A DNA stretch of 64,000 nt from Phytophthora hibernalis (GCA_012656075.1 JAAKBF010000352.1:1-64000), one strand, 5' to 3'. Shown: positions 1-11,118, counted from the stretch's first letter. A program made the numbers and translations. The notes: generated by a model not told the origin, from the sequence alone.

Positions 1-183
1 AAGACCAAGGGGTGACGTGACTGGAGAATGGGCACGCCAAATCCGTGAGCTCAGCTCGATGGAGAACGAGAGTTCCACACCGAGGCTTGAAATCGCCACG
101 CATCTCCCATTGGGTAACATCAAACCCTATCTCGGCCTCCGAGACAAGAGCGAGAAGTCAATGCAATGGCTATGAGCCTTTAT

Positions 184-1335
184 CTACGAGATGAAGGGAA
201 CGCACACGCCACCGAATGAATGGTGTATGGCGTTCGAGCTGAGCCTCCAAGATGGCGCCACCGACAACTCCCGCGGAAGACGAGACGAACGTGGAAATTG
301 TTGAGTGATGCGTTCATCAAGTACTACTGTTCCCGATTTAATCAATCGGCGAAAGCACGGTACTACTCGGCGAAGCGTGAAGAGAAGGAGCATGTTTGCG
401 ACTATCTGAACCGGCTAAATGGCTACGCCAGGAACGCCGGGGTACAATTTGAGCACGGCGGTCGTGAGGCCAAGGATCATGTTGAACACTTTCTCGATAC
501 GTGCGAAGACCGAGCCTTGGAAGAGCGTCTGTGTCACGTGCGGGTCAAGAATATTCACGACCTGGAAGACATGATAAACGATATCCTCCGACGCCGCGAG
601 GGAAAAAGGGACGCGAGTCCTCGGTGCGACGCCCCAAGGGCCAGGATGATAGTCGTCGCCGTGACGATGGACGCCCGAGGATTCGCGGAACCCCTACCGG
701 CGTGACCGAGATGATGGTCGTCGTCGGGAAGACGGTATCGGGATGACAACCGACGTCGAGATGATCGTCAATACCGACCGAGGTTACTCTAGCTGAAGCA
801 CTGACAGACATGGTCGCTGCGTTGAAGGTGGATGGCTCGGTCGACCCGCGAGGGGAACCTGCAGAGACATCGAGTGGGGTTATGATGATACCGAGGGTTA
901 CGACCCGGAGTACTACCCTAGCAATGGCGACCGAAGCTCGGATAGGTACTCGGACGACGAATATGCGTCGGATGAAGACCACGGTCATGTGGCTGCCGCG
1001 AATGATTCGGAGCGTCGTCACGCCGCCGAGGGAACGTTTGCTCGAGCTGACAACCGCCGGCCGAGGGTTGGGAATAACCAATACCCGCACGACCGAGACA
1101 ACCGAGGCCTCGGCGGACGTGATGGTCGCCGACAATATGGCCCGTGTGCTGCCTGTGGTGGACTCACACACTCTGCACACTATTGTTTCAAGAGGTGCAA
1201 GATGTGCAAGCAAGTCCACGATGCGGGAAGTGCGAAGCATTCAACGAGCTGGCGTCTCTTCTGAAGGCGAAGGTGGAGAAGAAAGACCTCTCGCCAGAAC
1301 TTCAAGAATTGGTCTATGGGAGTCATTTAAACTAG
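184..1335 (+). pseudogene. gag polyprotein remnant with two zinc knuckles
   Basis: Open stretches in shifting frames encode a retrotransposon capsid-like region (220-705, rich in charged residues, with a run on helical segments before ILRRREGK) and then nucleocapsid knuckles. Near 1140-1185 the pattern is C-x2-C-x4-H-x4-C (CAACGGLTHSAHYC). A second cysteine/histidine cluster, CKMCKQVHDAGKC, follows directly but needs a frame change near 1225. The coding potential after the second knuckle continues to 1335. The family role is packaging of the RNA genome into virus-like particles. No clean initiator is visible and at least three frame changes are needed, so it is not functional as read. Confidence 0.7.
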
Positions 1336-1469
1336 GCAGCCCTCCAACTGAAACTGGGTTGGTCCCAACCGACGCCACAGTTAGCCGAACCTGCACTGAC
1401 GCCGACTATTTGGTTGCGTTCTCGGGTTCGTGCAAAACGGTCTGCTGACTTATGTGAAATCGACGGAAA

Positions 1470-1842
1470 ATGGAGAAGAGAGAGGCGAAAGCCTCGGTGG
1501 CAGTGGATCACGCGAGAACGAGGATTCTGCTCGACACAGGAGCGAATGTGAGCGTGATCTCACCTTCCTATGCGAAGAGACTACGCGTGCGGGAGGTTTG
1601 TAACCACGGTCGCAGTCTGGAGGTTAGAGGAATCAATCCAGGAGTGATGGAGACGCGCCGCCGAGCACTCGTTAAGATCACCCTCGTGGGAGCGAGTGTA
1701 TGAATTCGAGTTGTGGATTATGGATCATAGCGCCGGAGTCGATGTAGTCCTCGGAACGGACTTCATGATACCAGCCGGAGTGCGGTTAGACTTGTTCCAT
1801 GGTACGGCCCGGTTACCGGATGAAGTTATGGTCCCCTGGTGA
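1470..1842 (+). pseudogene. aspartic protease domain of the first gypsy element
   Basis: The reading frame from 1470 contains the retropepsin active-site motif LLDTGANVSVIS (about 1529-1564), followed by the typical RGI segment. It stops at 1703. The adjacent frame then continues with a D-V-V-L-G-T-D-F-M segment (about 1738-1770), which corresponds to the conserved (I/L)LG.D(F/W) region at the end of retropepsins. A one-base shift around 1695 separates the two halves. The family cleaves the gag-pol polyprotein inside the virus-like particle. Confidence 0.7.
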
Positions 1843-2635
1843 AGTCCCAGAACGCGGATGATGCTCCGGTATACGGTCTACAAGTGGCCGGTGGCCCGAC
1901 CGAGGATTTGTCAGTCGCCGGACGAGAGTGGCACGAGTTCAAGTTACCTCGACGACGTCCACCTCTGAACACCCACGAGGTGTGGATTCGCCGGATTGGG
2001 AATCTCGTGCCGACAGTGACGAGGTTTCAGCGGGACAACCAGCGATTATCCGGCTGACTAATGTGTCACCGAGAGTTGCTCACTGTACAAACCACGAGTC
2101 GGTGGTATTATGGGTACCACGTGGCGATCTCCCGCAAGGCGTGGCTACACCCGGCTACGATCGGCGAAGTACGACGAATGGCAAGTGCTGGTACGCTGAG
2201 TGTCGGGATGACATTACTGAAGCGTGAAAGCAAACTGTACGAGCAGTGGTTAGCCAGTCAACCACCAGCAGTCGAGCGGCGAGAATATCCGACGCCTCGG
2301 AAGATTCTTTCCCGACCGATAGCGCACCAAGATGGGCATCGGATGGATCGTCTACAGAGCGTTGAGTGCCACGCACAGCCGAGTGGGTGCGACCATCCGA
2401 CAGTAACCGTTACTCTGGTAACCTCGGACAGGATGGCTATGGACATGGAAACGAGGAAGGTGAGGATTCAACCACGTCCGAATCCTCGGACAGGGGTGAC
2501 GGCGAGGTAATTACCAGCGAGGCACCGGAATCCGTGGTCACCGAAGATTCGGAGACACGTCTGGAGTCGGTGTTTGTAGCGCTTATGACTGGCGTTTCGC
2601 TGGCGCCGACGCGACATTGACGATGCTCTCGGGGT

Positions 2636-4440
2636 GTGGCCGAGCATGTGGCAAACGAAATCGAGTTGACCGATTACGCACATGAGTTGGCATTCCTGCC
2701 TGACCTGACCGAAGCCTCGGAGACGGTTTGGATTATACAGGACCCACGTGTAGCGAACGAAGGCACGTCCGAGCAGCAACGAGCATTGATCAACGTGTTA
2801 CAGAAGCATGAACAGATCATGATTTCGAGCGGAAACGCTCTGCCACCGCCAGCCTATGGCGTGGTATGCGATATCGATGTGCAGGGGCACCCTCCGATTA
2901 AACAGAGGGCTCGGCGTACACCGCTGAAGCACCTGAAGAAGCTATACGAGTTACTGAAAGGCTTGTTGAAAGCTCGGTTGGTGGCGTTCTCGGACAGCCC
3001 TTGGGCATCCCTGATTGTGATCGTGCTGAAGAAGAACGGCGTTGATATTCGCCTGTGCATTGATTACAAGATGGTGAATGCAATCACCGCGATCATGGAG
3101 TATGCCATGCCGCTGGTCGACGATTTGTTAACGGACCTAGAAGCCTACCTGTGGTTCTGCTCTTTAGATGCAGCTAGCGGATTTTGGGCAATAATGATGA
3201 CGATGAGAGCTCGGAAAATCTCGGCCTTCGTTTGTGCACTCGGCCACTTCGAGTGGCTGCGTATGCCGTTTGGCCTGAAAACGCACCGATGATATACCAA
3301 CGAATGATCGACAACGCTCTATGGGGGTTCGTTCAGCCCAAGGGTGGTTGGAACCAGTTCTCTGAGTTGATGCGGTCCGCTGAGGCAGCCGCTGAAGCTG
3401 TGAGAACAGGGGTGACCGACGGTTCTGCACAACTGTCCGAGGTTTCGACAGCTTTTACGACCAAGTTTGAGGCTGGCCGCGAATCCTCGGTGACGCTCGA
3501 CGCAGTGACCCAACTGGTGAACAGCCCTGTAGCGGATATGTTCTCCACAGGGAAGCAGATGAATCCTCGTTGGTGCCAGTGTTCGATCGGCGGTCGTTCG
3601 TGGACGATATTTGTTTCGGCTCCGAGACTTTGACTCTTGTCTCGCCACCCTAGACCGCCTGCTCCAACGGTTTGGTGAGTGTCGAATAAGTGTGAGTTTC
3701 ACGAAGAGCATTTTTGTACAAGGCCGAGTGGATTTTCTGTCGCATGAAGTGTCGGCCGACGGGATTCGGGCCGATCCGAAGAAGTTGAAGATAGTGACGG
3801 AGCTGCCGTTCCCGTCATCGAAGAAAGGCATGCAGTCATTCCTCGGTGCGTTGAACTATTACAGCAGATTCATACAAGACTTTGCAGTCTACGGGGCTGC
3901 CCTGTACCAACTCAAGGATGAGGACTTTACACCAGCAGGGAACCCATCCGCGGCTCACCGAAGTTTCGCGGTACTACAACAGAAGGTTGCAGACGCGCCG
4001 ATACTACGGCACTTCGACCGAGCCAAAGAGGTGCACGTGACGTTATTTGCTAACGAGTGGGCTCTGAGTTCCACTCTGATGCAGTATCATGACGACAAGT
4101 TACACCCGGTGCGGTTCTGCGGTCGTGTATTGAAGGATGCAGAGATGAATTACCACCCGGCCGAGAAGGAGGTGTTGGCTTTGTTGTTACTGTTGAAAGT
4201 GTGTTACACCCAGCTGGTCGGACGGACTATCCATGTCTACACTCGGTTCTCGACACTGGAGTGGGTGCATAAGTCGAAGACATTGTTCGGTCGTACGACC
4301 CACTTCGCGGTCATGTTGTCCCCGTGGCACCTGAAGGTCAACCGAGTCAAGGAACGCGATTGTGCTTTCGCTCAGCTACTACAAGCTGGGCTTACCAGCT
4401 TTGTTGAACTGGAAGACTCGTTAGCGCCGGTGACCCACTG
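2636..4440 (+). pseudogene. reverse transcriptase plus gypsy-type RNase H, with insertion in the RT palm
   Basis: The RT fingers and palm begin around 2900 (SPWASLIVIVLKKNG, then RLCIDYKMVN and SLDAASGFWAI) and reach MPFGLK near 3285. After a frame change the polypeptide continues YQRMIDNALWGFVQPKGGW. A segment of roughly 80 residues rich in A, S, T and E comes next (3330-3590), before the catalytic F-V-D-D-I box near 3598-3612. The remaining palm and connection (FLSHEVSADGIRADPKK, LGALNYYSRFIQDF) and the RNase H (VTLFANEWALSS...; NYHPAEKEVLALL) are open from 3611 to 4519. The insertion between the PFGLK block and the VDD box is not part of the usual Ty3 RT core. Confidence 0.8.
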
Positions 4441-4464
4441 TCACGGGGATCACCGACTGCTCGA

Positions 4465-4953
4465 ATGGACCCACACTTGCTTTACGCAAGCCTACCGAGG
4501 AATTACAATGGCGTGGTGATGTCTTTTGATGGCTCAGCCAAGACGGAGAAGAATGGCGGGTATGGTAGTTGCTCCTGGATATTATGGAAATTACCAGAAT
4601 GGACGGTAGTGACGGCTGCGAGTGCTTACCTCGAGACCACCACAGTAAACCTCGCTGAGTACGCAGGTATGAACAATGGTGTCTTGACCGCGCTGGAGCA
4701 CGGCACCGAGGATTTAATTGTGGTGGGAGACTCGAGACTCGCAATCCAGCAGTCCCTAGGGGTGATGGCCTGTCGGAAGGAAACTCTGATGGCCCAACTC
4801 AACCACCACCGAGAACTCACAGCCAAGCTTCGGTCGGTGAAATATCTCCACGTGATCCGAGAGTTCAATGCAGCTGCAGACTCGTTAGCTACAGAAGCTC
4901 TCAACAGCAAACAGTCCAGCGTGGTTTCGCCGAAACCAGGAAAACAGAGTTAA
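4465..4953 (+). CDS. second, additional RNase H domain of the first gypsy element
   Basis: An open stretch of 162 codons downstream of the gypsy-type RNase H starts a new RNase H fold: VMSFDGSAKTEKNGGYGS supplies the first catalytic aspartate, NLAEYAGMNNGVLTAL the glutamate helix, VVGDSRLAIQQ the second aspartate, and FNAAADSLATEAL the C-terminal aspartate. This layout is the plant/archaeal-like RNase HI type rather than the gypsy type, so the element carries two RNases H in tandem. It is one of the few domains without an internal break. Dual-RNase H Ty3/gypsy elements have been reported in oomycetes and plants (from memory; no search was run). Confidence 0.75.
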   Translation: MDPHLLYASLPRNYNGVVMSFDGSAKTEKNGGYGSCSWILWKLPEWTVVTAASAYLETTTVNLAEYAGMNNGVLTALEHGTEDLIVVGDSRLAIQQSLGVMACRKETLMAQLNHHRELTAKLRSVKYLHVIREFNAAADSLATEALNSKQSSVVSPKPGKQS

Positions 4954-5069
4954 TCGAGCTCAACCGAATCGATGAAGTCATCTACGAGCCTTCGCCGGAG
5001 GTCGCCACGCCAACACTCGGTGAAGCGGCCACCGACGGGAGAGCGTCGGTCAACCTAGCCCAGACTCGT

Positions 5070-6697
5070 GTGGCCCGCCAAGCACCCTGTAACAAATCGT
5101 TTTTCGATTTTGTGAAGGATGTGCCGGATTACATAACCGCCACGACCCGCCGACAAGCGAGAGCACAGAAGAAGCGTGTCCGGTTTGCGAATGAGCCCTC
5201 GGTGATGGGCCAGGATGACACAACACGACGAGACGAAGCAGATGAGGTAGCCTCAGAGACTCAGAACGAAGCGGAAACCGAGCTACCAATGACCGAGGCA
5301 AGAGTCAGAGCACCAAATGCAAACGACGTCGACCCGGTAACCATTCAAGAAGAGCGAAGGCGGAGGATCTCCGCTGCCCAGGACGAGGAGCTGAGGTGGG
5401 CAAACCTCAAGGCCGTTCTCCGAGGCGAGGAAGCTAGCCTGAGTTACAGTGCGGCGAGAGATGCATGGAAAATGGCCGACAAGTTTGCGCTAAGCGAGGA
5501 CGGTGTGCTGTATATTATCGGAGCGAACCGTCGGTGGACTAACGGAAACCAAGAGGAGACCAAGATGCGACTGGTGGTACCCACAACGATGATTCAGGAA
5601 GTATTACAGAGCTGCCACGACTCGTTAGAAGGTGGCCACCAAGGTATCGGTCGAACATACCACCGAGCGAAAATGGATTATTATTGGATCGGACTGTACG
5701 CAGACGTTGAGCGGCATGTGCGGTCCTGCCCAGACTGCAGCTCGAGCAAAAGTCGACCGCAGCTCAGAGGGTACTCTCCTGGGAATGTGCTAGTCGAGAG
5801 ACCATTCCAGCTGGTGTCGATGGATTTCGTCATACCATTGCCGAAATCTCGGCGAGGGAATACCGCGCTGTTACTGTTTCAATGCTCGTTCACAGGATTC
5901 GTCATGGGGAAGCCATGTCAGATACCACCGCATTAAAAGTCGCTCAAGCGTTCGAAGAGTGTGTCTACCGAAGGTTTGGGGCTCCAACGATGATTCGCCA
6001 TGACCGAGACCCTCGGTTCATGAGTGAGGTTTTCCAAGCATTCGCTGAGATGATGCAATCTCGGTCGAGGGCCACGTTGAGTTATCGTCCGCAAGCAAAC
6101 GGGCAGCAAGAACGATCAGTCAAGACCGTGATGCAGTCAGTGCGAGTGTATGCAGAAGACCCGTTGCAACAAGACTGGGACGAGATCGCCGAACGACTTG
6201 TCTTCGCTATCAACAACTCTCAGGACGGCACTCGGAAGGATACTCCGTTCTACCTCGTTCATGGGTGGGATGCTCGGTCTACGCTGCGAGCAATGTCGTC
6301 GTCGCTAAAACGAGGATCCCGAGGGCAAACCGATGCACTAGCATGGCGCCGAGAAGTGAACCGGCAACAAGAAATCGCATGGAAAATGGCGATGGAGTAC
6401 CAGAAGGTCGAGAAGGCTCGGAGAGCCCGCGAACACAACGAGTCGCTTAACCGACGTGAAGCAGCAGCAGTACCGAGGATTCCAGCGAGTGACAGCGAGA
6501 ACATAGTAGCACCGAATCGCGACGGGTCAGAGGTACCATTGGAGGTCGAAAGGCAGGGGACAACGACGGAAACCGACGGGAACGAACCTCGGACACCGGG
6601 CAGGAAGAGACTGGGGCGTCTCCCGAAGCTACTGAAGAAGCACCGAGGTCTCTATTCAAGCCTGGGAGCAGGGTGTGGCTCTACATGGAGCGCGTGA
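5070..6697 (+). pseudogene. integrase of the first gypsy element
   Basis: The region holds the integrase zinc-binding module (H-D-S-L-E-G-G-H-Q-G-I near 5618, then VERHVRSCPDCSSSKSR, giving an H2C2 pattern). The catalytic core follows: VSMDFVIPLPKSRRGN near 5816 for the first aspartate, IRHDRDPRFMSEVF near 5993 for the second, and YRPQANGQQERSVKTV near 6085 for the glutamate. A frame change near 5890-5930 splits the core. The tail (KRGSRGQTDALAWRREVN onward) runs into the chromodomain. The family inserts the cDNA into host chromatin. Confidence 0.75.
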
Positions 6698-7178
6698 AAC
6701 CAGGATTGACCAAGAAGCTAGCACATCGGTGGCACGGACCATTCCGGATCAAGAAAAAGTCGAAGAGTTCGCATATGAACTAGAGCTGCCGGATCAGAGT
6801 GGTTATCGGTTCTACCCAGTGGTGCATGTCTCGCGGCTCAAGGCGGTGAACGAATATGGCGACCGACCGAGGAGTCGGCTGACAGCTGAGGTGACCGAGG
6901 ATACGAGGATTTTTGACGAGGAGCTGTTACCGGAAGATAGCTGGGAGCCTGATAGAGTGGCAGGCGAATATGAAGTAGAGGCTATTCTGGACGATCAATC
7001 ACCGCTAACAACGAGCACCAATCGCGCTGTCAGAGAGTTCAAGGTGAAGTGGATCGGCCACGAGCCTACCTGGGAACCAGCATCGAACTTGTCGTGCGGC
7101 GGGTTGCTCTACGACTATTTGCGGGCTCGACGCAGCGAGCGACGACTCCAAATGGTTCAGGTGGCCGACGAGGACTAG
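6675..7178 (+). CDS. integrase C-terminal region with chromodomain
   Basis: The 167-codon stretch ends with a chromodomain: YEVEAILDDQ, then FKVKWIGHEPTWEPASNL and a C-terminal helix up to LYDYLRARR (about 6970-7130). The aromatic cage positions Y/W..W are visible. Chromodomains at the integrase tail are the hallmark of chromoviruses and are thought to steer insertion towards particular histone marks. The stop TAG is at about 7177. The same frame contains VVHVSRLK, the usual linker between the integrase core tail and the chromodomain. Confidence 0.75.
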   Translation: MALHGARETRIDQEASTSVARTIPDQEKVEEFAYELELPDQSGYRFYPVVHVSRLKAVNEYGDRPRSRLTAEVTEDTRIFDEELLPEDSWEPDRVAGEYEVEAILDDQSPLTTSTNRAVREFKVKWIGHEPTWEPASNLSCGGLLYDYLRARRSERRLQMVQVADED

Positions 7179-7198
7179 CTCGAATCGCTACCGAGGAT

Positions 7199-7371
7199 TG
7201 AACTGCCTACGGGGTTGGTACAGCCCGTGGAAGCAGACGAAAAATGATACTGTACCAGAATGGAAGTCACTGACCACTGAGCGACCAAGTCTCCTCGGAG
7301 GCTCGGTTTGTGACAGCGAAGTGACGAGATGAACTGCCTGCGGGATTATGCGGCCCGTAGCGTCAGATGAA
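7199..7371 (+). other. Twin hairpins, direct repeat downstream of the chromodomain stop
   Basis: A motif beginning GAACTGCCT occurs twice, about 131 bp apart. Each copy folds into a 7-bp stem. Copy 1 is CTACGGG (7207-7213) with CCCGTGG (7224-7230) and a 10-nt loop. Copy 2 is CTGCGGG (7338-7344) with CCCGTAG (7354-7360) and a 9-nt loop. The two copies differ at stem positions in ways that keep pairing (A-T against G-T, T-G against T-A). They lie between two coding blocks of opposite strand. Confidence 0.5.
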
Positions 7372-7519
7372 GATGACTACCGCATTAAACTGCATATGTG
7401 TATATGATGTGAACGAACTCGAAATGGATTTGGATTAAGTGGAACGGTAACGGTACCTCGGACAACGTGAGATTAGCAAGAGGGATGAACGACGAAGCAC
7501 AACAGCGCAAGACCGAGGT

Positions 7520-8593
7520 TTAGATGTCGGTGGAGGAAGCTAAATCAGCCAACACGTCCAGGTTCGACGTCTGGCCAGACACAGACCCGCCGGAGGATGT
7601 TGGAGTAGCAGCAGGGGCAGCGGAGTCCTCGGCTTGGCCTTCATCCTTACCTTCATCATCCGTTGGTCCTGGGGGAACAGCAACCGAAGCCTGAGGAACC
7701 CACGGAGCCACGATCGAACTTGGAGCCAAGGACGAGTCCACCATAATGCCCGAAATCACCTCCGCCTCGGTCATGCCACGAGGCACGAATAGCGGCACCG
7801 GAGGATTGCACGGCGCGAAAGTAGTGTTGAAGGGGTGACTGGAGGGCGCGTCCACCCAACAGTTCCGCCATAGTTGACGAGCATCCAGAGTCGCGAGCTC
7901 GCCGATCCAATCCTCGGATGTCGGGGCCCACTCAATCACCTCGAACGAGTATTGGAGGTAACAGGGTTCCAACAAGAACTCGGTCGGAGCTTCACGAGGC
8001 TTGCCAGCACGCTCGACGCACCACTCCCTACAGCGGTACACCATCTGCTGACGCAACCAATCCGCTCGGAGGTTCCGAGCCTTGTTGTACTCTGCCCATG
8101 CCGCTCGTAATGAGATGACCGAAGGGTCATCACCGAGCCTCTGAGCCCTGCTCCGGAGGAAAGCTTCAACAGCCGAGACTTGGACCCAGTGGCGCCGTTC
8201 CCATAATGCCAGACCGAGGTCTGCTTTCTCGTTTCGGTCGGTGGACACGCCCTGGAATTGACGCCACATCTTGACGAACCGAGCTAATCCTATGGCACGC
8301 GTCGAAAATTTAGATCCCGGAGGGTGCCGATCAATGGTGAAACAGCACGGGTTCTCTGGCAACTTCGAGCGCACTTGCTGCCACGAGTGATTAGGATTAA
8401 CCCAATCCTCCGTGGCTTGGATGCCAGCCACCGAGCACGGGGACTCAACACCGCGAGCAATGGGTGGAGTCAGGCTGCTGTTGTGGATTTGACACCAAGC
8501 CTCTTGTGCACCCGGAGCAGTGAATCCAGGTAGCAGGTACGGACCAGCCATCAGGGCAAGGCGCTGTGACGGTGTCCCGGACGCAGCAGGCAC
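7520..8593 (-). CDS. Opposite-strand accessory protein of the gypsy element, unknown function
   Basis: An intact frame of about 357 codons runs against the retrotransposon genes. The N-terminal two thirds looks like a folded, tryptophan-rich domain (VNPNHSWQQVRSKLPENP, FVKMWRQFQGVSTDRNE, LALWERRHWVQVSAVEAFL, LRADWLRQQMVYRCREWC). The C-terminal 80 residues are low-complexity and rich in P, S, D and E. I do not recognise a named domain. Its preservation in an element whose gag-pol is badly broken is notable. The displayed start may be internal, because coding potential on the same strand continues upstream past 8756. Confidence 0.6.
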   Translation of the reverse strand: MPAASGTPSQRLALMAGPYLLPGFTAPGAQEAWCQIHNSSLTPPIARGVESPCSVAGIQATEDWVNPNHSWQQVRSKLPENPCCFTIDRHPPGSKFSTRAIGLARFVKMWRQFQGVSTDRNEKADLGLALWERRHWVQVSAVEAFLRSRAQRLGDDPSVISLRAAWAEYNKARNLRADWLRQQMVYRCREWCVERAGKPREAPTEFLLEPCYLQYSFEVIEWAPTSEDWIGELATLDARQLWRNCWVDAPSSHPFNTTFAPCNPPVPLFVPRGMTEAEVISGIMVDSSLAPSSIVAPWVPQASVAVPPGPTDDEGKDEGQAEDSAAPAATPTSSGGSVSGQTSNLDVLADLASSTDI

Positions 8594-8755
8594 TGCAGGC
8601 GCGAACGTACTTGGGTCGGTGTGGAAAGCGTAGCCGTCACTTGGTGTGCGACCGTCGGAGGCCCGACCGAGACCTCGGTGTATGCCCTTGGGGGCAGTCG
8701 CTGGGGAGTTGAACCATCGGTGGCTCTGTAATCGAGCCAGCAGGAGGTGATGGCA

Positions 8756-10990
8756 CTACGATAGCAGGAACGGGGTAGGCACCGCCACCGAGGTCACGGG
8801 CGTCGTGACCGAGGAGGTGGTCGGTACTCCACCCAACGACGGTGGAGACGCGGAGCCCGGCTGCGGTACAGGAACAGCCGGCACGCTCGGTGGAGTCGGA
8901 GTAAGCGGAGTCGAGACCGACGGAGTCGGCGGAGTCACGACCGAGGCCGTCTGCGACGACACTGGTGGCGCCGGGGTCGATGAGGGTTTGGGCGGAGCTG
9001 GAACAGAGGTCTGAGAAGACTCGGACGATGACGGGGAGCCGATGATGAAGTCATCGGACGCCTCCAGAGTCTCCTGTTCCCTCTGGGATCGCAAAGTAGC
9101 CAATACCGACGCGCCGCGGGTGGGCCGACCATCACGACGAGCCGGCAAGGTGGCAGCTGAGGAAAACGATCCATAAGCGAGGATCGGTATTCACCTCATC
9201 GCCCGACAAGTCAATGACTTCGGCCGGGGTCGATGGCACCGAGGGTCCGGATGTCGGTGGAGATCCGGGCGGAGGACTCGGTGGGGATCCAGGCGGAGGA
9301 CTCGGTGGAGATCCAGGCGGAGGACTCGGTGGAGACCCAGGCAGAGGACTCGGTGGAGACCCTGCAGGAGGCGATGCTGTATGCAACTCCGGCGACGAAC
9401 TGACCGAAGAGCTCGGTGGCGATCCCGCAGGAAGCCCGGACGCCTGGAGAGGTGATAGAGTACTGACCGAAGGCTTGGGCGCGTGTCCGCGAGCTGAGGG
9501 ACCCAAACTTTAGAGGACGACCCAACCGCGTGCTAGCCGGAAGGATCGACTTTGGCGGCCCTGATGGAACGTGTGGAGGATGCGTCGGCGTCGCCAGCGG
9601 CGGCAGATCTTGGGATGCTTGCTGCCGGAGACGCTGGGATACCGTCGGAATGAGCGGCAGGTCGTCCGAATCCTCGGAGGCATCACCCGCAGCCGACGCT
9701 TCCTGCACGGACCGGGTCCGACTTGGTCACTGTCCTCCGAGCTCTCCGACGACGCACTCCGACGGCGCTTCGAAGTGATGCTCGGAGGAGAGAGTCCGAG
9801 CAATTCCCAGTCGATGTCGTCCGCTGTAATACCTGAACGAGGGAAAGAAGAGCTTACAAATAAGAGGAGAAGAGCAGAGCTTACCAGCAGAAGCAAGCAT
9901 CAACGTGTCAACATCGAGTTCGTGGAGAGCGGCGTGGCGACGAAGAATAGAGTTTGCTCCCTTCAAGCTCGCGACCTGAGCTTCGAGGGCTTGACTTGTG
10001 GAGAAACGGCACCTGGTCGGAAGCCCGAGAGCAGCCCGATGCTTGGCCACCTGCTCAGTATAGCCACCAAGCCAGCCTTGAAACGCTCACGGTCCTGGTA
10101 GAGGAGACGTTGCGTCGATGTCACCGAAGCCTCGGCCGTGGTCGCGCGAGCAGCCCAGAGCCCCACGATGCGGTCGTGGTCGGCGATGACAGTGTTGGCC
10201 TGACGCAGGTGCGCGGCCGCCTGTTCATGCTCGTCCTTGAGAGCGATGTAAGACTGACGAAGGCTATCCAGAGAGTCACGAGTACGACTCTCGTCGCTGA
10301 CAGCTTGTGCTGAAGCGCTCGAACTGCTCGCGTTCTCGCGTTTCTGCCTGGAGACGGTCCTCGGAGTCAGCGAGCCAAGCCTTGAGTTCCCCCACCTCGT
10401 TACGAAGGTCGACGACGAGCTCACCCTCACCCGGCGGAAGTTGGGCGGGAGCCACAGCGGCATTCAGAACCTCACTGAGGTCTGTGGCTTGCTCCATCCG
10501 GCTGTCGAGCGTCGAATCGACTCGCCGAGGACGCTGACGGCCACACCAACCACGAGCTGACCCAATTGGAGGAGACGCTGCTCGACCACAGCAGAGACCG
10601 AAGGCTCGGTCGAAGCAACGGGAGCGGGAGTGACGTCGGAGGTGTCGGTCTGACACCCGACCGAGACAAGACGAGTGTCTCGGGCGCCCAAGGGCCCGGA
10701 TACCGCCGCGGAGTACCGCGAAGCAGGTTTGCCAGGACAGGCGAAGCTTCTGGAGATGAGGGAGGCGTGCGAAGCGGTGAACCTTCGGCTGCACCACCAT
10801 CAGTCGGCGGAGGACCATCGGGACGGTGTGGAGTCGGCACCGAAGATTCGGCAGGGCCGGGAACGTCGGCACGAGCATCAGCAGGCTCCAGCGATTGTCC
10901 CTGTGGTATTGAAGGAAGATGGAAGGAAGAGTTAGAAGGAGTGCAGGATGTTGATGTGATGAAGATAGAGCAGCCTACCTCGTCGCCCGG
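8756..10990 (-). pseudogene. Upstream part of the opposite-strand accessory gene: Ser/Pro-rich and coiled-coil segments
   Basis: Several overlapping minus-strand frames (10,878-10,276; 10,463-9,963; 9,896-9,510; 9,708-9,211; 9,506-9,132; 9,148-8,756) are each open for 100-200 codons. They carry heptad-like charged helices (about 10,450-9,970, with LRQSYIALKDEHEQAAAHL) followed by long serine/proline tracts. Read towards the left they lead into the folded domain at 8593-7520, suggesting a single large reading frame or a spliced gene now broken by indels. Function is unknown. High codon openness in GC-rich DNA can be accidental, so the exact frame is uncertain. Confidence 0.4.
9260..9379. repeat. 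24-bp minisatellite, about five copies
   Basis: Five adjacent units of about 24 bp share the core GGCGGAGGACTCGGTGG preceded by GATCC or GACCC. On the minus strand the repeat encodes iterations of G-S-P-P-S-P-P-P. The last unit has degenerated. It lies within the Ser/Pro-rich accessory coding block. Confidence 0.7.
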
Positions 10991-11118
10991 AGTGATGGCA
11001 CGAAGAGCGACGGCGGTGGCGTCGTCGAAAGACGTGACGGATGAGTCATCATGCGAAGATGAGAAGCACCACGACGCGCACTACTGGCGGAAGCTTGCGT
11101 CGAGGCGGGGGCAGTTGA

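Noticed and set aside
545..1240. 231-codon minus-strand frame over the gag region
   Set aside because: Antisense to the gag zinc knuckles, repetitive Val/Ser/Arg composition, no domain; explained by GC-rich composition.
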